Positions 26,846-34,029 of a DNA stretch of 64,000 nucleotides are shown here, piece by piece. Every line of letters begins with the position of its first letter. Within the stretch, counting starts at the first letter, position 1. Under the pieces are notes generated by a model, which was not told where the DNA came from, ran no database searches, and was given only the letters and a program-made list of their open reading frames with translations. Origin of the DNA: DATBJG01 sp963790545. Its GTDB lineage: Bacteria > Acidobacteriota > Vicinamibacteria > Vicinamibacterales > JAMQPK01. The translations under genes were made by a program, and so were the position numbers. The stretch is taken from positions 15,758-79,757 of the forward strand of contig CAWBPA010000002.1 of the NCBI GenBank assembly GCA_963790545.1, written 5' to 3'.

Positions 26846-27100
26846 CTACACCACGACGGCCTTCTGGACGACGCGCGTGACCGCCCAGCGTTTCCGTCTG
26901 CTCAAAGGGCGACTTTCGACGATCGCCACCTTGTCACCAGTCTTGGCTTCGTTCTTCTCGTCGTGCGCGAGAAACGTGGACGTCCGGCGCTGGGTCTTGC
27001 CGTACATGCCGTGACGCACCTGCCGCTCCACCGCGACCACCACGCTCTTCTGCATCTTGTCGCTGATGACGACGCCAATCTTCTCAGTCTTCGCAGTCAT
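26846..27100 (-). CDS. rpsQ: Ribosomal protein S17 (uS17)
   Basis: This 84-residue OB-fold protein of the 30S body contains VVVAVERQVRHGMYGKTQRRTSTFLAHDE and DKVAIVESRPLSRRKRWAV. It lies between rpmC and rplN. Confidence 0.97.
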   Translation of the reverse strand: MTAKTEKIGVVISDKMQKSVVVAVERQVRHGMYGKTQRRTSTFLAHDEKNEAKTGDKVAIVESRPLSRRKRWAVTRVVQKAVVV

Positions 27101-27106
27101 AGCTTG

Positions 27107-27298
27107 CTAGTCCTGCTTCTCGCGCAGCACGGTCTTCACGCGAGCGAGATCCCGCCGCGTGGTCTTGACCTTGCCCGGGGCCTCGAGCTGCCCCATGGAT
27201 TTCTGAATTCGCAACCGGAACAGCTGATCGCGAAGATCTTTCTCGCGGGCCCTCAAATCGTCCGCGGTCAGATCCCGCAGCTCGCTCACGTCGCTCAT
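27107..27298 (-). CDS. rpmC: Ribosomal protein L29 (uL29)
   Basis: This 63-residue two-helix protein lies at the tunnel exit near the trigger factor site. It has the LRDQLFRLRIQKSMGQLEAPGKVKTTRRDLARVKTVL signature. The start overlaps the L16 stop by four bases. Confidence 0.97.
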   Translation of the reverse strand: MSDVSELRDLTADDLRAREKDLRDQLFRLRIQKSMGQLEAPGKVKTTRRDLARVKTVLREKQD

Positions 27299-27720
27299 AG
27301 CATCTTCTCCTCGGCAAAGCGGGCTGCAAACCTCGTCCGGATCGGCAGCTTGGCCGCCGCCAGCCGCATGGCATCACGCGCTTCAGCCTCGGTCACGCCG
27401 TCCATCTCGAAGAGAATCCGACCGGGACGCACGACGCACACCCATTGTTCGGGTGCGCCCTTGCCCTTGCCCATGCGTGTCTCCTGCGGCTTCTTCGTGA
27501 TCGGCTTGTCGGGAAACACACGCACCCAGATCTTGCCGCCGCGCTTGATGGACCGTGTCATGGCCACGCGCGCCGCCTCGATCTGCCGATCGGTCAGCCA
27601 GCAGGGTTCCAGCGCCTTGAGGCCGTAATCGCCAAACGACACCGTCGACCCCCGCCAGGCCTTTCCAATCATCCGGCCGCGCTGCTGCTTCCGGTACTTG
27701 ACCTTCTTCGGCATCAACAT
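27295..27720 (-). CDS. rplP: Ribosomal protein L16 (uL16)
   Basis: L16 positions A-site tRNA in the 50S subunit. The start is ATG 27718-27720 (MLMPKKVKYRKQQRGRM), matching the family N-terminus. The 141 residues include GLKALEPCWLTDRQIEAARVAMTR and FPDKPITKKPQETRMGKGKG. Confidence 0.97.
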   Translation of the reverse strand: MLMPKKVKYRKQQRGRMIGKAWRGSTVSFGDYGLKALEPCWLTDRQIEAARVAMTRSIKRGGKIWVRVFPDKPITKKPQETRMGKGKGAPEQWVCVVRPGRILFEMDGVTEAEARDAMRLAAAKLPIRTRFAARFAEEKML

Positions 27721-27741
27721 AGCGATGAATCTTTTCTTAGC

Positions 27742-27797
27742 TTGTACCTCGCGCCTTTGGCGCTCGGCGTACTGCGCTGCAACGATCCGCTCAGGGA
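27742..27797 (+). repeat. Two-hairpin element, partial copy (locus D, rpsC-rplP)
   Basis: TTGTACCTCGC is followed by hairpin GCGCCTTTGGCGC, TCGGCGT and GCTGCAACGATCCGCTCAG. The first hairpin is missing. It lies in the spacer between the S3 stop and the L16 start. Confidence 0.85.
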
Positions 27798-27804
27798 CGC
27801 GTCG

Positions 27805-28497
27805 CTATCCACGTCCCCCAGGAGCGCGTCGTGGCGCCCGCTCGCGGTACTCTTCCTCGCGACCCACCTTCGGGGTGAGCCGTTCCCCCTTGTTCAGCCA
27901 CACCTTCACACCGATCTGTCCATAAGTCGTGTTGGCTTCCGCAAAGCCATAATCGATGTCCGCGCGTAAAGTCTGCAGGGGCAGCTGTCCGTGGAGATAC
28001 CATTCCGACCGCGCAATCTCGGCGCCATTCAACCGGCCCGAGACGCGTACCTTGATGCCACGAGCCCCAAACCGCAGCGCCGACTCCACCGCCTTCCGCA
28101 TCGCACGGCGGAATGCCACACGTTTCTCGAGCTGCATGGCCACCGACTCGGCAATGAGCTGGGCATCCAGTTCAGGTTTCTGAATTTCCTGAATATTGAT
28201 GAAGACCTCGCGGTTCGTCCGTTTCTGGATTTCCGCCTTCAGCTTCTCCACCTCGGTCCCCTTGCGGCCAATGATGATGCCGGGGCGCGACGTGAAAATG
28301 TCGATCTTGAGCCGCTTGGCCGCCCGCTCGGTTTCAATCTTCGAAACGCCGGCATGCGCAAACCGCTTCTTGAGGTTCTGCCGGAGCTTGAGGTCCTCGT
28401 GGAGCAGGTCGGCGTAGTCGCGATCGGAGTACCATCGCGACCGCCAGGTCTTGTTGAAGCCCAGCCGGAATCCGAACGGATGAACTTTCTGTCCCAC
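27805..28497 (-). CDS. rpsC: Ribosomal protein S3 (uS3)
   Basis: S3 forms part of the mRNA entry tunnel. It has a type II KH domain with GRKGTEVEKLKAEI (about 77-90) and a C-terminal domain with FRRAMRKAVESALRFGARGIKVRVSGRLNGAEIAR. Length is 230 residues. Confidence 0.97.
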   Translation of the reverse strand: MGQKVHPFGFRLGFNKTWRSRWYSDRDYADLLHEDLKLRQNLKKRFAHAGVSKIETERAAKRLKIDIFTSRPGIIIGRKGTEVEKLKAEIQKRTNREVFINIQEIQKPELDAQLIAESVAMQLEKRVAFRRAMRKAVESALRFGARGIKVRVSGRLNGAEIARSEWYLHGQLPLQTLRADIDYGFAEANTTYGQIGVKVWLNKGERLTPKVGREEEYRERAPRRAPGGRG

Positions 28498-28516
28498 TAG
28501 AGGCTCCTTACTGAGT

Positions 28517-28630
28517 TGTCATGGGGCCCCTTGGCCCGCCGTAGCCTTGCGCGAAGGCGGCCACCCCCCCTCGACCTGTACCTCGCGACCTTCGGTCGCT
28601 CGGCGTGGTTCGCGGCAACGATCCGCTTAG
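28517..28630 (+). repeat. Two-hairpin element (locus E, rplV-rpsC)
   Basis: CATGGGGCC opens the first half, which carries an insertion with GCCTTGCGCGAAGGC. Then come CGACCTGTACCTCGC, hairpin GCGACCTTCGGTCGC and GCGGCAACGATCCGCTTAG. It fills the spacer between the L22 stop and the S3 start. Confidence 0.85.
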
Positions 28631-28633
28631 CGA

Positions 28634-29152
28634 TCAGCCCTTCTTGCCCTTCGCCGATGTTCCGGACGCCTTCTTTCGGGCCGGCGCCTTCTTGGCGCGC
28701 GGTTTTGACGCCTTCCTCGCGACTGGCTTTGCCTTTCGCGGCGGCCGGTCTGGCTGCTCTTTGTCCCCTGAAGCCGGCGTCGGCCGAGCGGCGAGCGTCT
28801 CGATCTCGAGGGGTCGCTCAGCCACCTGGACGGTCAGATGCGCGGTGCGCTTCACGACGCGGAAGGCGCGACCCATCGGCGCCGGCCGTACCCGCTTCAT
28901 CGAGGGCCCCTGATTGGCGTAGCAGGCCTTCACGAACAGACGATCGACATCGCCGCCGAAGCCGTCTTTTTGCTGCGCGTTCGCAATGGCCGACCGCAGC
29001 ACCTTGGCGATGTCCCGCGCGATGGCTTTCTCCGCAAACGCCAACGTGGACAGCGCGCGATTGACGTCGCGTCCACGAATCAAATCAAGGACAAGCCCAG
29101 CCTTCTGGGCCGAGGTGCGCACGTATTTGGCTGTTGCGATCGCTTCAATCAT
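28634..29152 (-). CDS. rplV: Ribosomal protein L22 (uL22) with long basic tail
   Basis: L22 lines the exit tunnel. The core (1 to about 115) runs from MIEAIATAKYVRTSAQKAGLVLDLIRG to PMGRAFRVVKRTAHLTV. A further ~55 residues are Lys/Ala/Pro-rich (RPPRKAKPVARKASKPRAKK and onward). Most L22 proteins end near 110-120 residues, so the tail is a lineage feature. Such tails are common in Acidobacteriota and other GC-rich groups. Confidence 0.96.
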   Translation of the reverse strand: MIEAIATAKYVRTSAQKAGLVLDLIRGRDVNRALSTLAFAEKAIARDIAKVLRSAIANAQQKDGFGGDVDRLFVKACYANQGPSMKRVRPAPMGRAFRVVKRTAHLTVQVAERPLEIETLAARPTPASGDKEQPDRPPRKAKPVARKASKPRAKKAPARKKASGTSAKGKKG

Positions 29153-29163
29153 TTATTTGTTTG

Positions 29164-29323
29164 TCGCGGGGCCCCACCCCCGCGACCTGTACCTCGCGAC
29201 CGTTGGTCGCTCGGCGTTATTCGAACAACGATCCGTTCAGTCAACCAAACGCGGGGCCTCCCCGCGACCTGTACCTCGCGACCGTTGGTCGCTCGGCGTT
29301 ATTCGAACAACGATCCGTTCAGT
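29164..29323 (+). repeat. Two-hairpin element, tandem copies (locus F, rpsS-rplV)
   Basis: Two copies lie at 29164-29247 and 29250-29323. The first stem is CGCGGGG/CCCCGCG. In copy 1 its loop is CCCCAC-like and in copy 2 it is shortened to CCT. The second hairpin is GCGACCGTTGGTCGC in both. GAACAACGATCCGTTCAGT ends each copy. Stem bases differ from locus A but stay paired. Confidence 0.9.
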
Positions 29324-29328
29324 AGTTC

Positions 29329-29694
29329 TTAGGCTCCGGCAGGTTTAGCGGCACCGCCACCACTACCACCGGTTCCCGCACCTGCCGCTGGAGGCGTTGT
29401 CGCAGCGGCGGCGGCGACCGCCGCGGCCTTCTCGGTCTTGGTCGTGTGTCCCTTGAACTGACGCGTTGCCGCAAACTCGCCGAGCTTGTGCCCGACCATG
29501 TTCTCGGTGATGTATACCGGAATGAATTTCTTTCCGTTGTGCACCGCCAGCGTGTGCCCGACCATCTCGGGAACCACCGTGGACCTGCGAGACCAGGTCT
29601 TGACGACGCGCTTCTCACCCCCGCGATTCATCGCCTCGATCTTCTCGAGGAGCGGCGTGTCGACGAAGGGGCCTTTCTTGAGCGAGCGACTCAT
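29329..29694 (-). CDS. rpsS: Ribosomal protein S19 (uS19) with Ala/Gly-rich tail
   Basis: S19 lies in the 30S head. The start is the ATG at 29692-29694 (MSRSLKKGPFVD). The conserved core ends at about residue 85 (KLGEFAATRQFKGHT). The remaining ~36 residues are Ala/Gly/Pro-rich, which is low complexity and probably disordered. Confidence 0.96.
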   Translation of the reverse strand: MSRSLKKGPFVDTPLLEKIEAMNRGGEKRVVKTWSRRSTVVPEMVGHTLAVHNGKKFIPVYITENMVGHKLGEFAATRQFKGHTTKTEKAAAVAAAAATTPPAAGAGTGGSGGGAAKPAGA

Positions 29695-29773
29695 TTCTGA
29701 TCCTTCAAGCTGCCAGCACGCAGACAGCAATGGGCGGTTGACCCGCTGCCTGCCGCGAGCTGTCGTCTACCTG

Positions 29774-30598
29774 CTATTTGGTTCGCCTCTGCACGATGAA
29801 CCTGTCGGTCGACTTCCGGTTACGCGTCTTGTACCCCTTCGTCGGAACACCCCACGGCGAAACCGGATGGCGGCCACCAGAGGTTTTGCCTTCGCCGCCC
29901 CCGAGCGGGTGGTCGACGGGATTCATCGCCACACCGCGCACGTGGGGACGTTTTCCCAGCCAGCGGCTGCGGCCCGCCTTTCCAACCGAGATGTTTTCGT
30001 GATCGATGTTCCCCACCTGCCCGATCGTCGCCTGGCAATTCATGGCGAGCAGGCGGATTTCGCCGGACGGCATCTTCACCGACGCGTAATCACCTTCCTT
30101 CGCCACCACCTGCACGGCCGAGCCGGCGCTGCGAGCCAGCTGCCCGCCTTTGCCGGGGCGCAACTCTACGTTGTGCACCATCGTGCCGAGCGGAATGTTC
30201 TTCAGCGGCAACGCATTGCCGGGCAGGATGTCGACGTTGTCTCCGGCCACGACCGTATCACCGACCTTCAGGCCGAACGGCTGGAGGATGTACCGCTTCT
30301 CGCCGTCCGCGTAGCTGACGAGCGCGATCCGCGCCGATCGGTTCGGGTCGTACTCGATCGTCGCCACCACGCCCGGAATCTCCTTCTTGTCGCGCTTGAA
30401 ATCAATCACACGATACATGCGCTTGTGCCCGCCGCCACGCCACCACGTTGTGAGCTCGCCATGATTGTTGCGCCCACCCGATCGGTGCAGCGGTTCCACG
30501 AGCGGCTTGTGTGGCTTCGAGGTCGTGACGTCATCAAACACCTGTACCGTCTGGAAGCGTCGTCCCGCCGACGTGGGTTTGTATGTGCGAATAGGCAT
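29774..30598 (-). CDS. rplB: Ribosomal protein L2 (uL2)
   Basis: L2 is needed for subunit joining and the peptidyl-transferase centre. The 274 residues include MPIRTYKPTSAGRRFQT, RKGKGGQL-like KGGQLARSAGSAVQVVAKEG, and the C-terminal signature HVRGVAMNPVDHPLGGGEGKTSGGRHPVSPWG, which carries the functionally important His. Confidence 0.97.
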   Translation of the reverse strand: MPIRTYKPTSAGRRFQTVQVFDDVTTSKPHKPLVEPLHRSGGRNNHGELTTWWRGGGHKRMYRVIDFKRDKKEIPGVVATIEYDPNRSARIALVSYADGEKRYILQPFGLKVGDTVVAGDNVDILPGNALPLKNIPLGTMVHNVELRPGKGGQLARSAGSAVQVVAKEGDYASVKMPSGEIRLLAMNCQATIGQVGNIDHENISVGKAGRSRWLGKRPHVRGVAMNPVDHPLGGGEGKTSGGRHPVSPWGVPTKGYKTRNRKSTDRFIVQRRTK

Positions 30599-30637
30599 AA
30601 ATCTGAACCTGAGAAGGAATGCTGTCTTCTGCCTTTT

Positions 30638-30928
30638 CTACGTTCCCTCAAGGAATTCCGGCAGCTTCTCACCTTCGCGCAGCCTGATGTAGGCCTTCTT
30701 CCAATCGGACCGACGGCCCGCGAATCGCCCCTGACGTTTCACTTTGCCGTGCATGATCGCCGTCCGAACACTTTCGACCTTGGGGCCAATCAATTGCTCG
30801 ATCGCACGCTTGATCTCCGTTTTGTTGGCGTGCACGGCCACCTGAAAGACCAGCGTGCGCCCGTCTTCACGCAACACAGCGGACTTCTCGGTGATGAGGG
30901 GCCGACGAATGACGTCAGTGATATTCAC
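30638..30928 (-). CDS. rplW: Ribosomal protein L23 (uL23)
   Basis: L23 is a tunnel-exit protein that docks the trigger factor and SRP. The 96 residues start at GTG with MNITDVIRRPLITEKS, which overlaps the L4 stop by four bases. VAVHANKTEIKRAIEQLI and GRRSDWKKAYIRL are standard. Confidence 0.96.
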   Translation of the reverse strand: MNITDVIRRPLITEKSAVLREDGRTLVFQVAVHANKTEIKRAIEQLIGPKVESVRTAIMHGKVKRQGRFAGRRSDWKKAYIRLREGEKLPEFLEGT

Positions 30929-31545
30929 GCCAGGACCTCTTTCAGCCGCTCAATGGCCGCCTTGGTTGCAATGATGCGCGTCGTGTTCATGACGTCCCGT
31001 GCGCGAACGCGACCCGCGGTCACGAGGGTGACCTCCGAAAGGTTCCTGACGGCTCGCACCAATGTTTCCCCGGGCGTCACCTCCAGCAGCAGCGTTTTGC
31101 CACTGGCGCCCAATCGGCTCAACAGCTCAGCCGCCGATTTGGTCTTCCCGTCAGGCACTTCCAGCGCGTCCACGATCACGAGCGTTCCCTCCTGGACACG
31201 CTGCGCGATGGCGGCCCGCAGAGCACCCAGCTCCGTTTTGCGGGGCATCGCATAGTCGTAACTTCGCGGCTGAGGACCAAATACCGTGCCGCCCTTGCGC
31301 CACAACGGGTTGCGAATGTCACCGACACGCGCGCGTCCGGTGCCCTTCTGGCGCCAGGGCTTACGGCCGCTGCCGCTGACGTTCGCGCGGTTCTTCGTGG
31401 CATGAGTGCCACGACGCTCGGCTGCGTTGGAGTGGACGACCGATGCCCAAATCAATCCCTCGTTGGTGCGACCGCCGAAGACTTCATCGTTGAGCTCGAG
31501 CGAACCGACTTTTCGATTCTCGGCGTTGACAATGTCTAGAGTCAT
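30925..31545 (-). CDS. rplD: Ribosomal protein L4 (uL4)
   Basis: L4 has a tunnel loop and, in E. coli, regulates the S10 operon. The 206 residues show RGTHATKNRANVSGSGRKPWRQKGTGRARVGDIRNPLWRKGGTVFGP, the conserved tunnel extension, and an Ile/Val-rich globular half. Confidence 0.97.
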   Translation of the reverse strand: MTLDIVNAENRKVGSLELNDEVFGGRTNEGLIWASVVHSNAAERRGTHATKNRANVSGSGRKPWRQKGTGRARVGDIRNPLWRKGGTVFGPQPRSYDYAMPRKTELGALRAAIAQRVQEGTLVIVDALEVPDGKTKSAAELLSRLGASGKTLLLEVTPGETLVRAVRNLSEVTLVTAGRVRARDVMNTTRIIATKAAIERLKEVLA

Positions 31546-31553
31546 TTTTAGTT

Positions 31554-31634
31554 GTCATGGGGCCCCACCCCCATGACCTGTACCTCGCAGCTTCGCTGCT
31601 CGGGGTTATTGCGGCAACGATCCGCTTCGTCAGC
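31554..31634 (+). repeat. Two-hairpin element (locus G, rplC-rplD)
   Basis: Stem CATGGGG/CCCCATG is followed by ACCTGTACCTCGC, hairpin GCAGCTTCGCTGC and GCGGCAACGATCCGCTTCGTCAGC. The L3 stop codon (31630-31632) falls inside the last bases of the element, so the element abuts and slightly overlaps the upstream gene. Confidence 0.88.
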
Positions 31635-32320
31635 CGCTTTTCTTTCCTGCCTTCGGCTTCTCCACCGCTTGCGCCACGCGCTTGGGCTTTGCCGCAATGG
31701 CCTTGCGAATGACGACGTATCCGCCTGGCGCGCCGGGAATCGCTCCGCTGACCACGAGCAGGTGCTGGTCGGCATCGACCTTCACCACCGACAGATTCCG
31801 TACGGTTATCCGATCGGCGCCCATGCGTCCGGCAGCGCGCATACCTTTTATGACGCGAGAGGGGAACGAGGATGCGCCTATTGAGCCGGGCGCCCGATGG
31901 AACATCGAACCATGCGTGGCGGCGCCACCGGCGAAGTGATGTCGCCGCACAACGCCTTGGAATCCCTTGCCGCGGCTGATCCCGATCACGTCTACCTTGT
32001 CGCCATTGGTGAACATCGACACGAGCACCTGATCGCCCGGTTTCGGATCTCCATCCGCCCCCGCCAGCTTCACTTCCCGGCGTACGCGCGTCGGCGGTGA
32101 CGTTGGCCTTCTTGTAGTGCCCGGCCAGTGGCTTGCTCACGTTGGCGGGACGTTCGTCCACCAGCCCCAGCTGCACCGCTTCGTACCCGTCGGTCGACGC
32201 CGTTTTGCGCTGCACGACGACACAGGGACCGGCCTTGATGACAGTCGCGGGCTGAACGCTGCCGTCATCACCAAACAGCTGCGTCATGCCAACCTTCTTG
32301 CCGATGATGCCTGTGACCAT
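31630..32320 (-). CDS. rplC: Ribosomal protein L3 (uL3), with frameshift
   Basis: L3 is an early 50S assembly protein contacting the peptidyl-transferase centre. The start is ATG 32318-32320 (MVTGIIGKKVGMTQLFG). The frame reads to KKANVTADAR and resumes one base later as VKLAGADGDPKPGDQVLVSMF. Removal of one base near 32081-32090 yields a normal 229-residue protein, including GKGFQGVVRRHHFAGGAATHGS. Since rplC is essential, this break strongly supports sequence error rather than mutation. Confidence 0.95.
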
Positions 32321-32393
32321 GCTTAGCTCTTTGAAGTGATCATCGCCCACCGACACTGAGATCTTCCGGCCACTGACCGCTGACGACTGACCA

Positions 32394-32717
32394 CTATTTA
32401 TGTTCCTTCCCGAACGCTTTGATCTCGACGTCAACACCAGCCGGCAGATCCAGCTTCATCAACGCATCAACGGTCTGCGGTGTGGGCTCGAAGATGTCGA
32501 TGAGCCGCTTGTGCGTGCGAATCTCGAACTGCTCCCGCGATTTCTTGTCGACATGCGGAGACCGCAGCACGGTCCACTTGTTAATCGTCGTGGGCAACGG
32601 AATCGGTCCGGCCAGGCGGGCTCCCGTGCGCTTGGCTGTTTCGACGATTTCGCCCGTTGACTGGTCGAGCACCCGGTAGTCGTACGCCTTCAACCGGATG
32701 CGGATCTTGTCGGCCAT
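32394..32717 (-). CDS. rpsJ: Ribosomal protein S10 (uS10)
   Basis: S10 (also NusE) is a 30S head protein and antitermination factor. The 107 residues include RIRLKAYDYRVLDQSTGEIV, GPIPLPTTINKWTVLRSPHVDKKSREQFEIRTHKRLIDI. It heads the S10 block, directly after tuf, with only heptameric repeat between them and no visible promoter. Confidence 0.97.
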   Translation of the reverse strand: MADKIRIRLKAYDYRVLDQSTGEIVETAKRTGARLAGPIPLPTTINKWTVLRSPHVDKKSREQFEIRTHKRLIDIFEPTPQTVDALMKLDLPAGVDVEIKAFGKEHK

Positions 32718-32726
32718 TTCTCTGAT

Positions 32727-32811
32727 CCTTGTCGGGATTCGGGATTCGGGATTCGGGATGGGAAATCCGGAATTCGAATCCCGAGTCCCGACGCCCCGAA
32801 TCCCGAGCCCG
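32727..32811. repeat. Heptameric fold-back repeat between tuf and rpsJ
   Basis: GGGATTC units in direct array are followed by GAATCCC units in inverted orientation, giving one long potential hairpin. The unit is the same as in the pilB-pilT and pilT-pilC spacers 29 kb away. Confidence 0.78.
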
Positions 32812-34011
32812 TTACTCTACGATCTCCGTAATCGTGCCGGACCCCACGGTTCGGCCGCCCTCACGCACCGCGAAACGGGCGCCCTTCTCGAGCGCCACCG
32901 GGACGACCAGTTCAGCCGCGATGGGGGTGTTGTCACCGGGCATCACCATCTCGACGCCTTCCGGCAACGTGAGCGATCCCGTCACGTCCGTGGTTCGAAT
33001 GTAGAACTGCGGACGGTAGCCGTTGAAAAACGGCGTGTGGCGCCCGCCTTCCTCCTTCGAGAGCACGTAGACCTGGGCCTTGAATTTCGTGTGCGGCGTG
33101 ATCGAGCCGGGCTTGTTCAGGACCTGGCCGCGCTCGACTTCGTCTTTTTCCGTGCCTCGCAACAGCACGCCAATGTTGTCGCCCGCGACACCCTCGTCGA
33201 GAAGCTTTCGGAACATTTCGACGCCGGTGACGACCTTCTTCTTCGTCGGACCGAATCCCACAATCTCGACTTCCTCGCCCACCTTGACCTTGCCCCGTTC
33301 CACGCGGCCCGTCACGACGGTGCCGCGGCCAGAGATTGAGAACACGTCTTCGATGGGCATCAGGAACGGCTTGTCAATCTCCCGCTGAGGCAGCGGGATG
33401 TAGGTATCGAGCGCTTCCATCAGTTTCAAAATGCCGTCCACGGCTTCCTGGTCGCCCTGCAGCGCCTTGAGAGCCGAGATGCGGATCACCGGAGTCGTGT
33501 CACCGGGGAACTCATAGCCCTTCAGCAGGTCGCGAACCTCGAGCTCGACGAGGTCGAGCAGTTCGGGGTCGTCAACCGCGTCGACCTTGTTCAGCGCCAC
33601 CACGAGATGCGGCACGTTGACCTGCCGCGCCAGCAGCACGTGCTCGCGCGTCTGAGGCATCGGACCGTCGGTCGCAGACACCACGAGAATCGCGCCGTCC
33701 ATCTGCGCTGCACCTGTGATCATGTTCTTGATGTAGTCGGCGTGGCCCGGACAGTCCACGTGCGCGTAGTGCCGATTGGCCGTGCTGTACTCGACGTGGC
33801 TCGTCGCGATGGTCAGAATCTTCGTTTCATCGCGGCGTCCCTGCGATTCGGACGCCTTCGCCACCTCGTCGTACGGGACGAACTTCGCCCAGCCTTTGTC
33901 CGACGCCACCTTGGTGAGCGCCGCCGTCAGGGTCGTCTTCCCGTGATCGATGTGCCCAATCGTGCCGACGTTCACGTGCGGTTTCGAGCGGTTAAACTTT
34001 TCCTTCGCCAT
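32812..34011 (-). CDS. tuf: Elongation factor Tu
   Basis: EF-Tu delivers aminoacyl-tRNA to the ribosome. The 399 residues have G1 GHIDHGKT (19-26), G3 DCPGH (about 81-85) and G4 NKVD (about 136-139), followed by beta-barrel domains II and III. This is the only tuf in the window; a second copy elsewhere cannot be excluded. Confidence 0.98.
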   Translation of the reverse strand: MAKEKFNRSKPHVNVGTIGHIDHGKTTLTAALTKVASDKGWAKFVPYDEVAKASESQGRRDETKILTIATSHVEYSTANRHYAHVDCPGHADYIKNMITGAAQMDGAILVVSATDGPMPQTREHVLLARQVNVPHLVVALNKVDAVDDPELLDLVELEVRDLLKGYEFPGDTTPVIRISALKALQGDQEAVDGILKLMEALDTYIPLPQREIDKPFLMPIEDVFSISGRGTVVTGRVERGKVKVGEEVEIVGFGPTKKKVVTGVEMFRKLLDEGVAGDNIGVLLRGTEKDEVERGQVLNKPGSITPHTKFKAQVYVLSKEEGGRHTPFFNGYRPQFYIRTTDVTGSLTLPEGVEMVMPGDNTPIAAELVVPVALEKGARFAVREGGRTVGSGTITEIVE

Positions 34012-34029
34012 TGCGATGATCCTTTCGCG

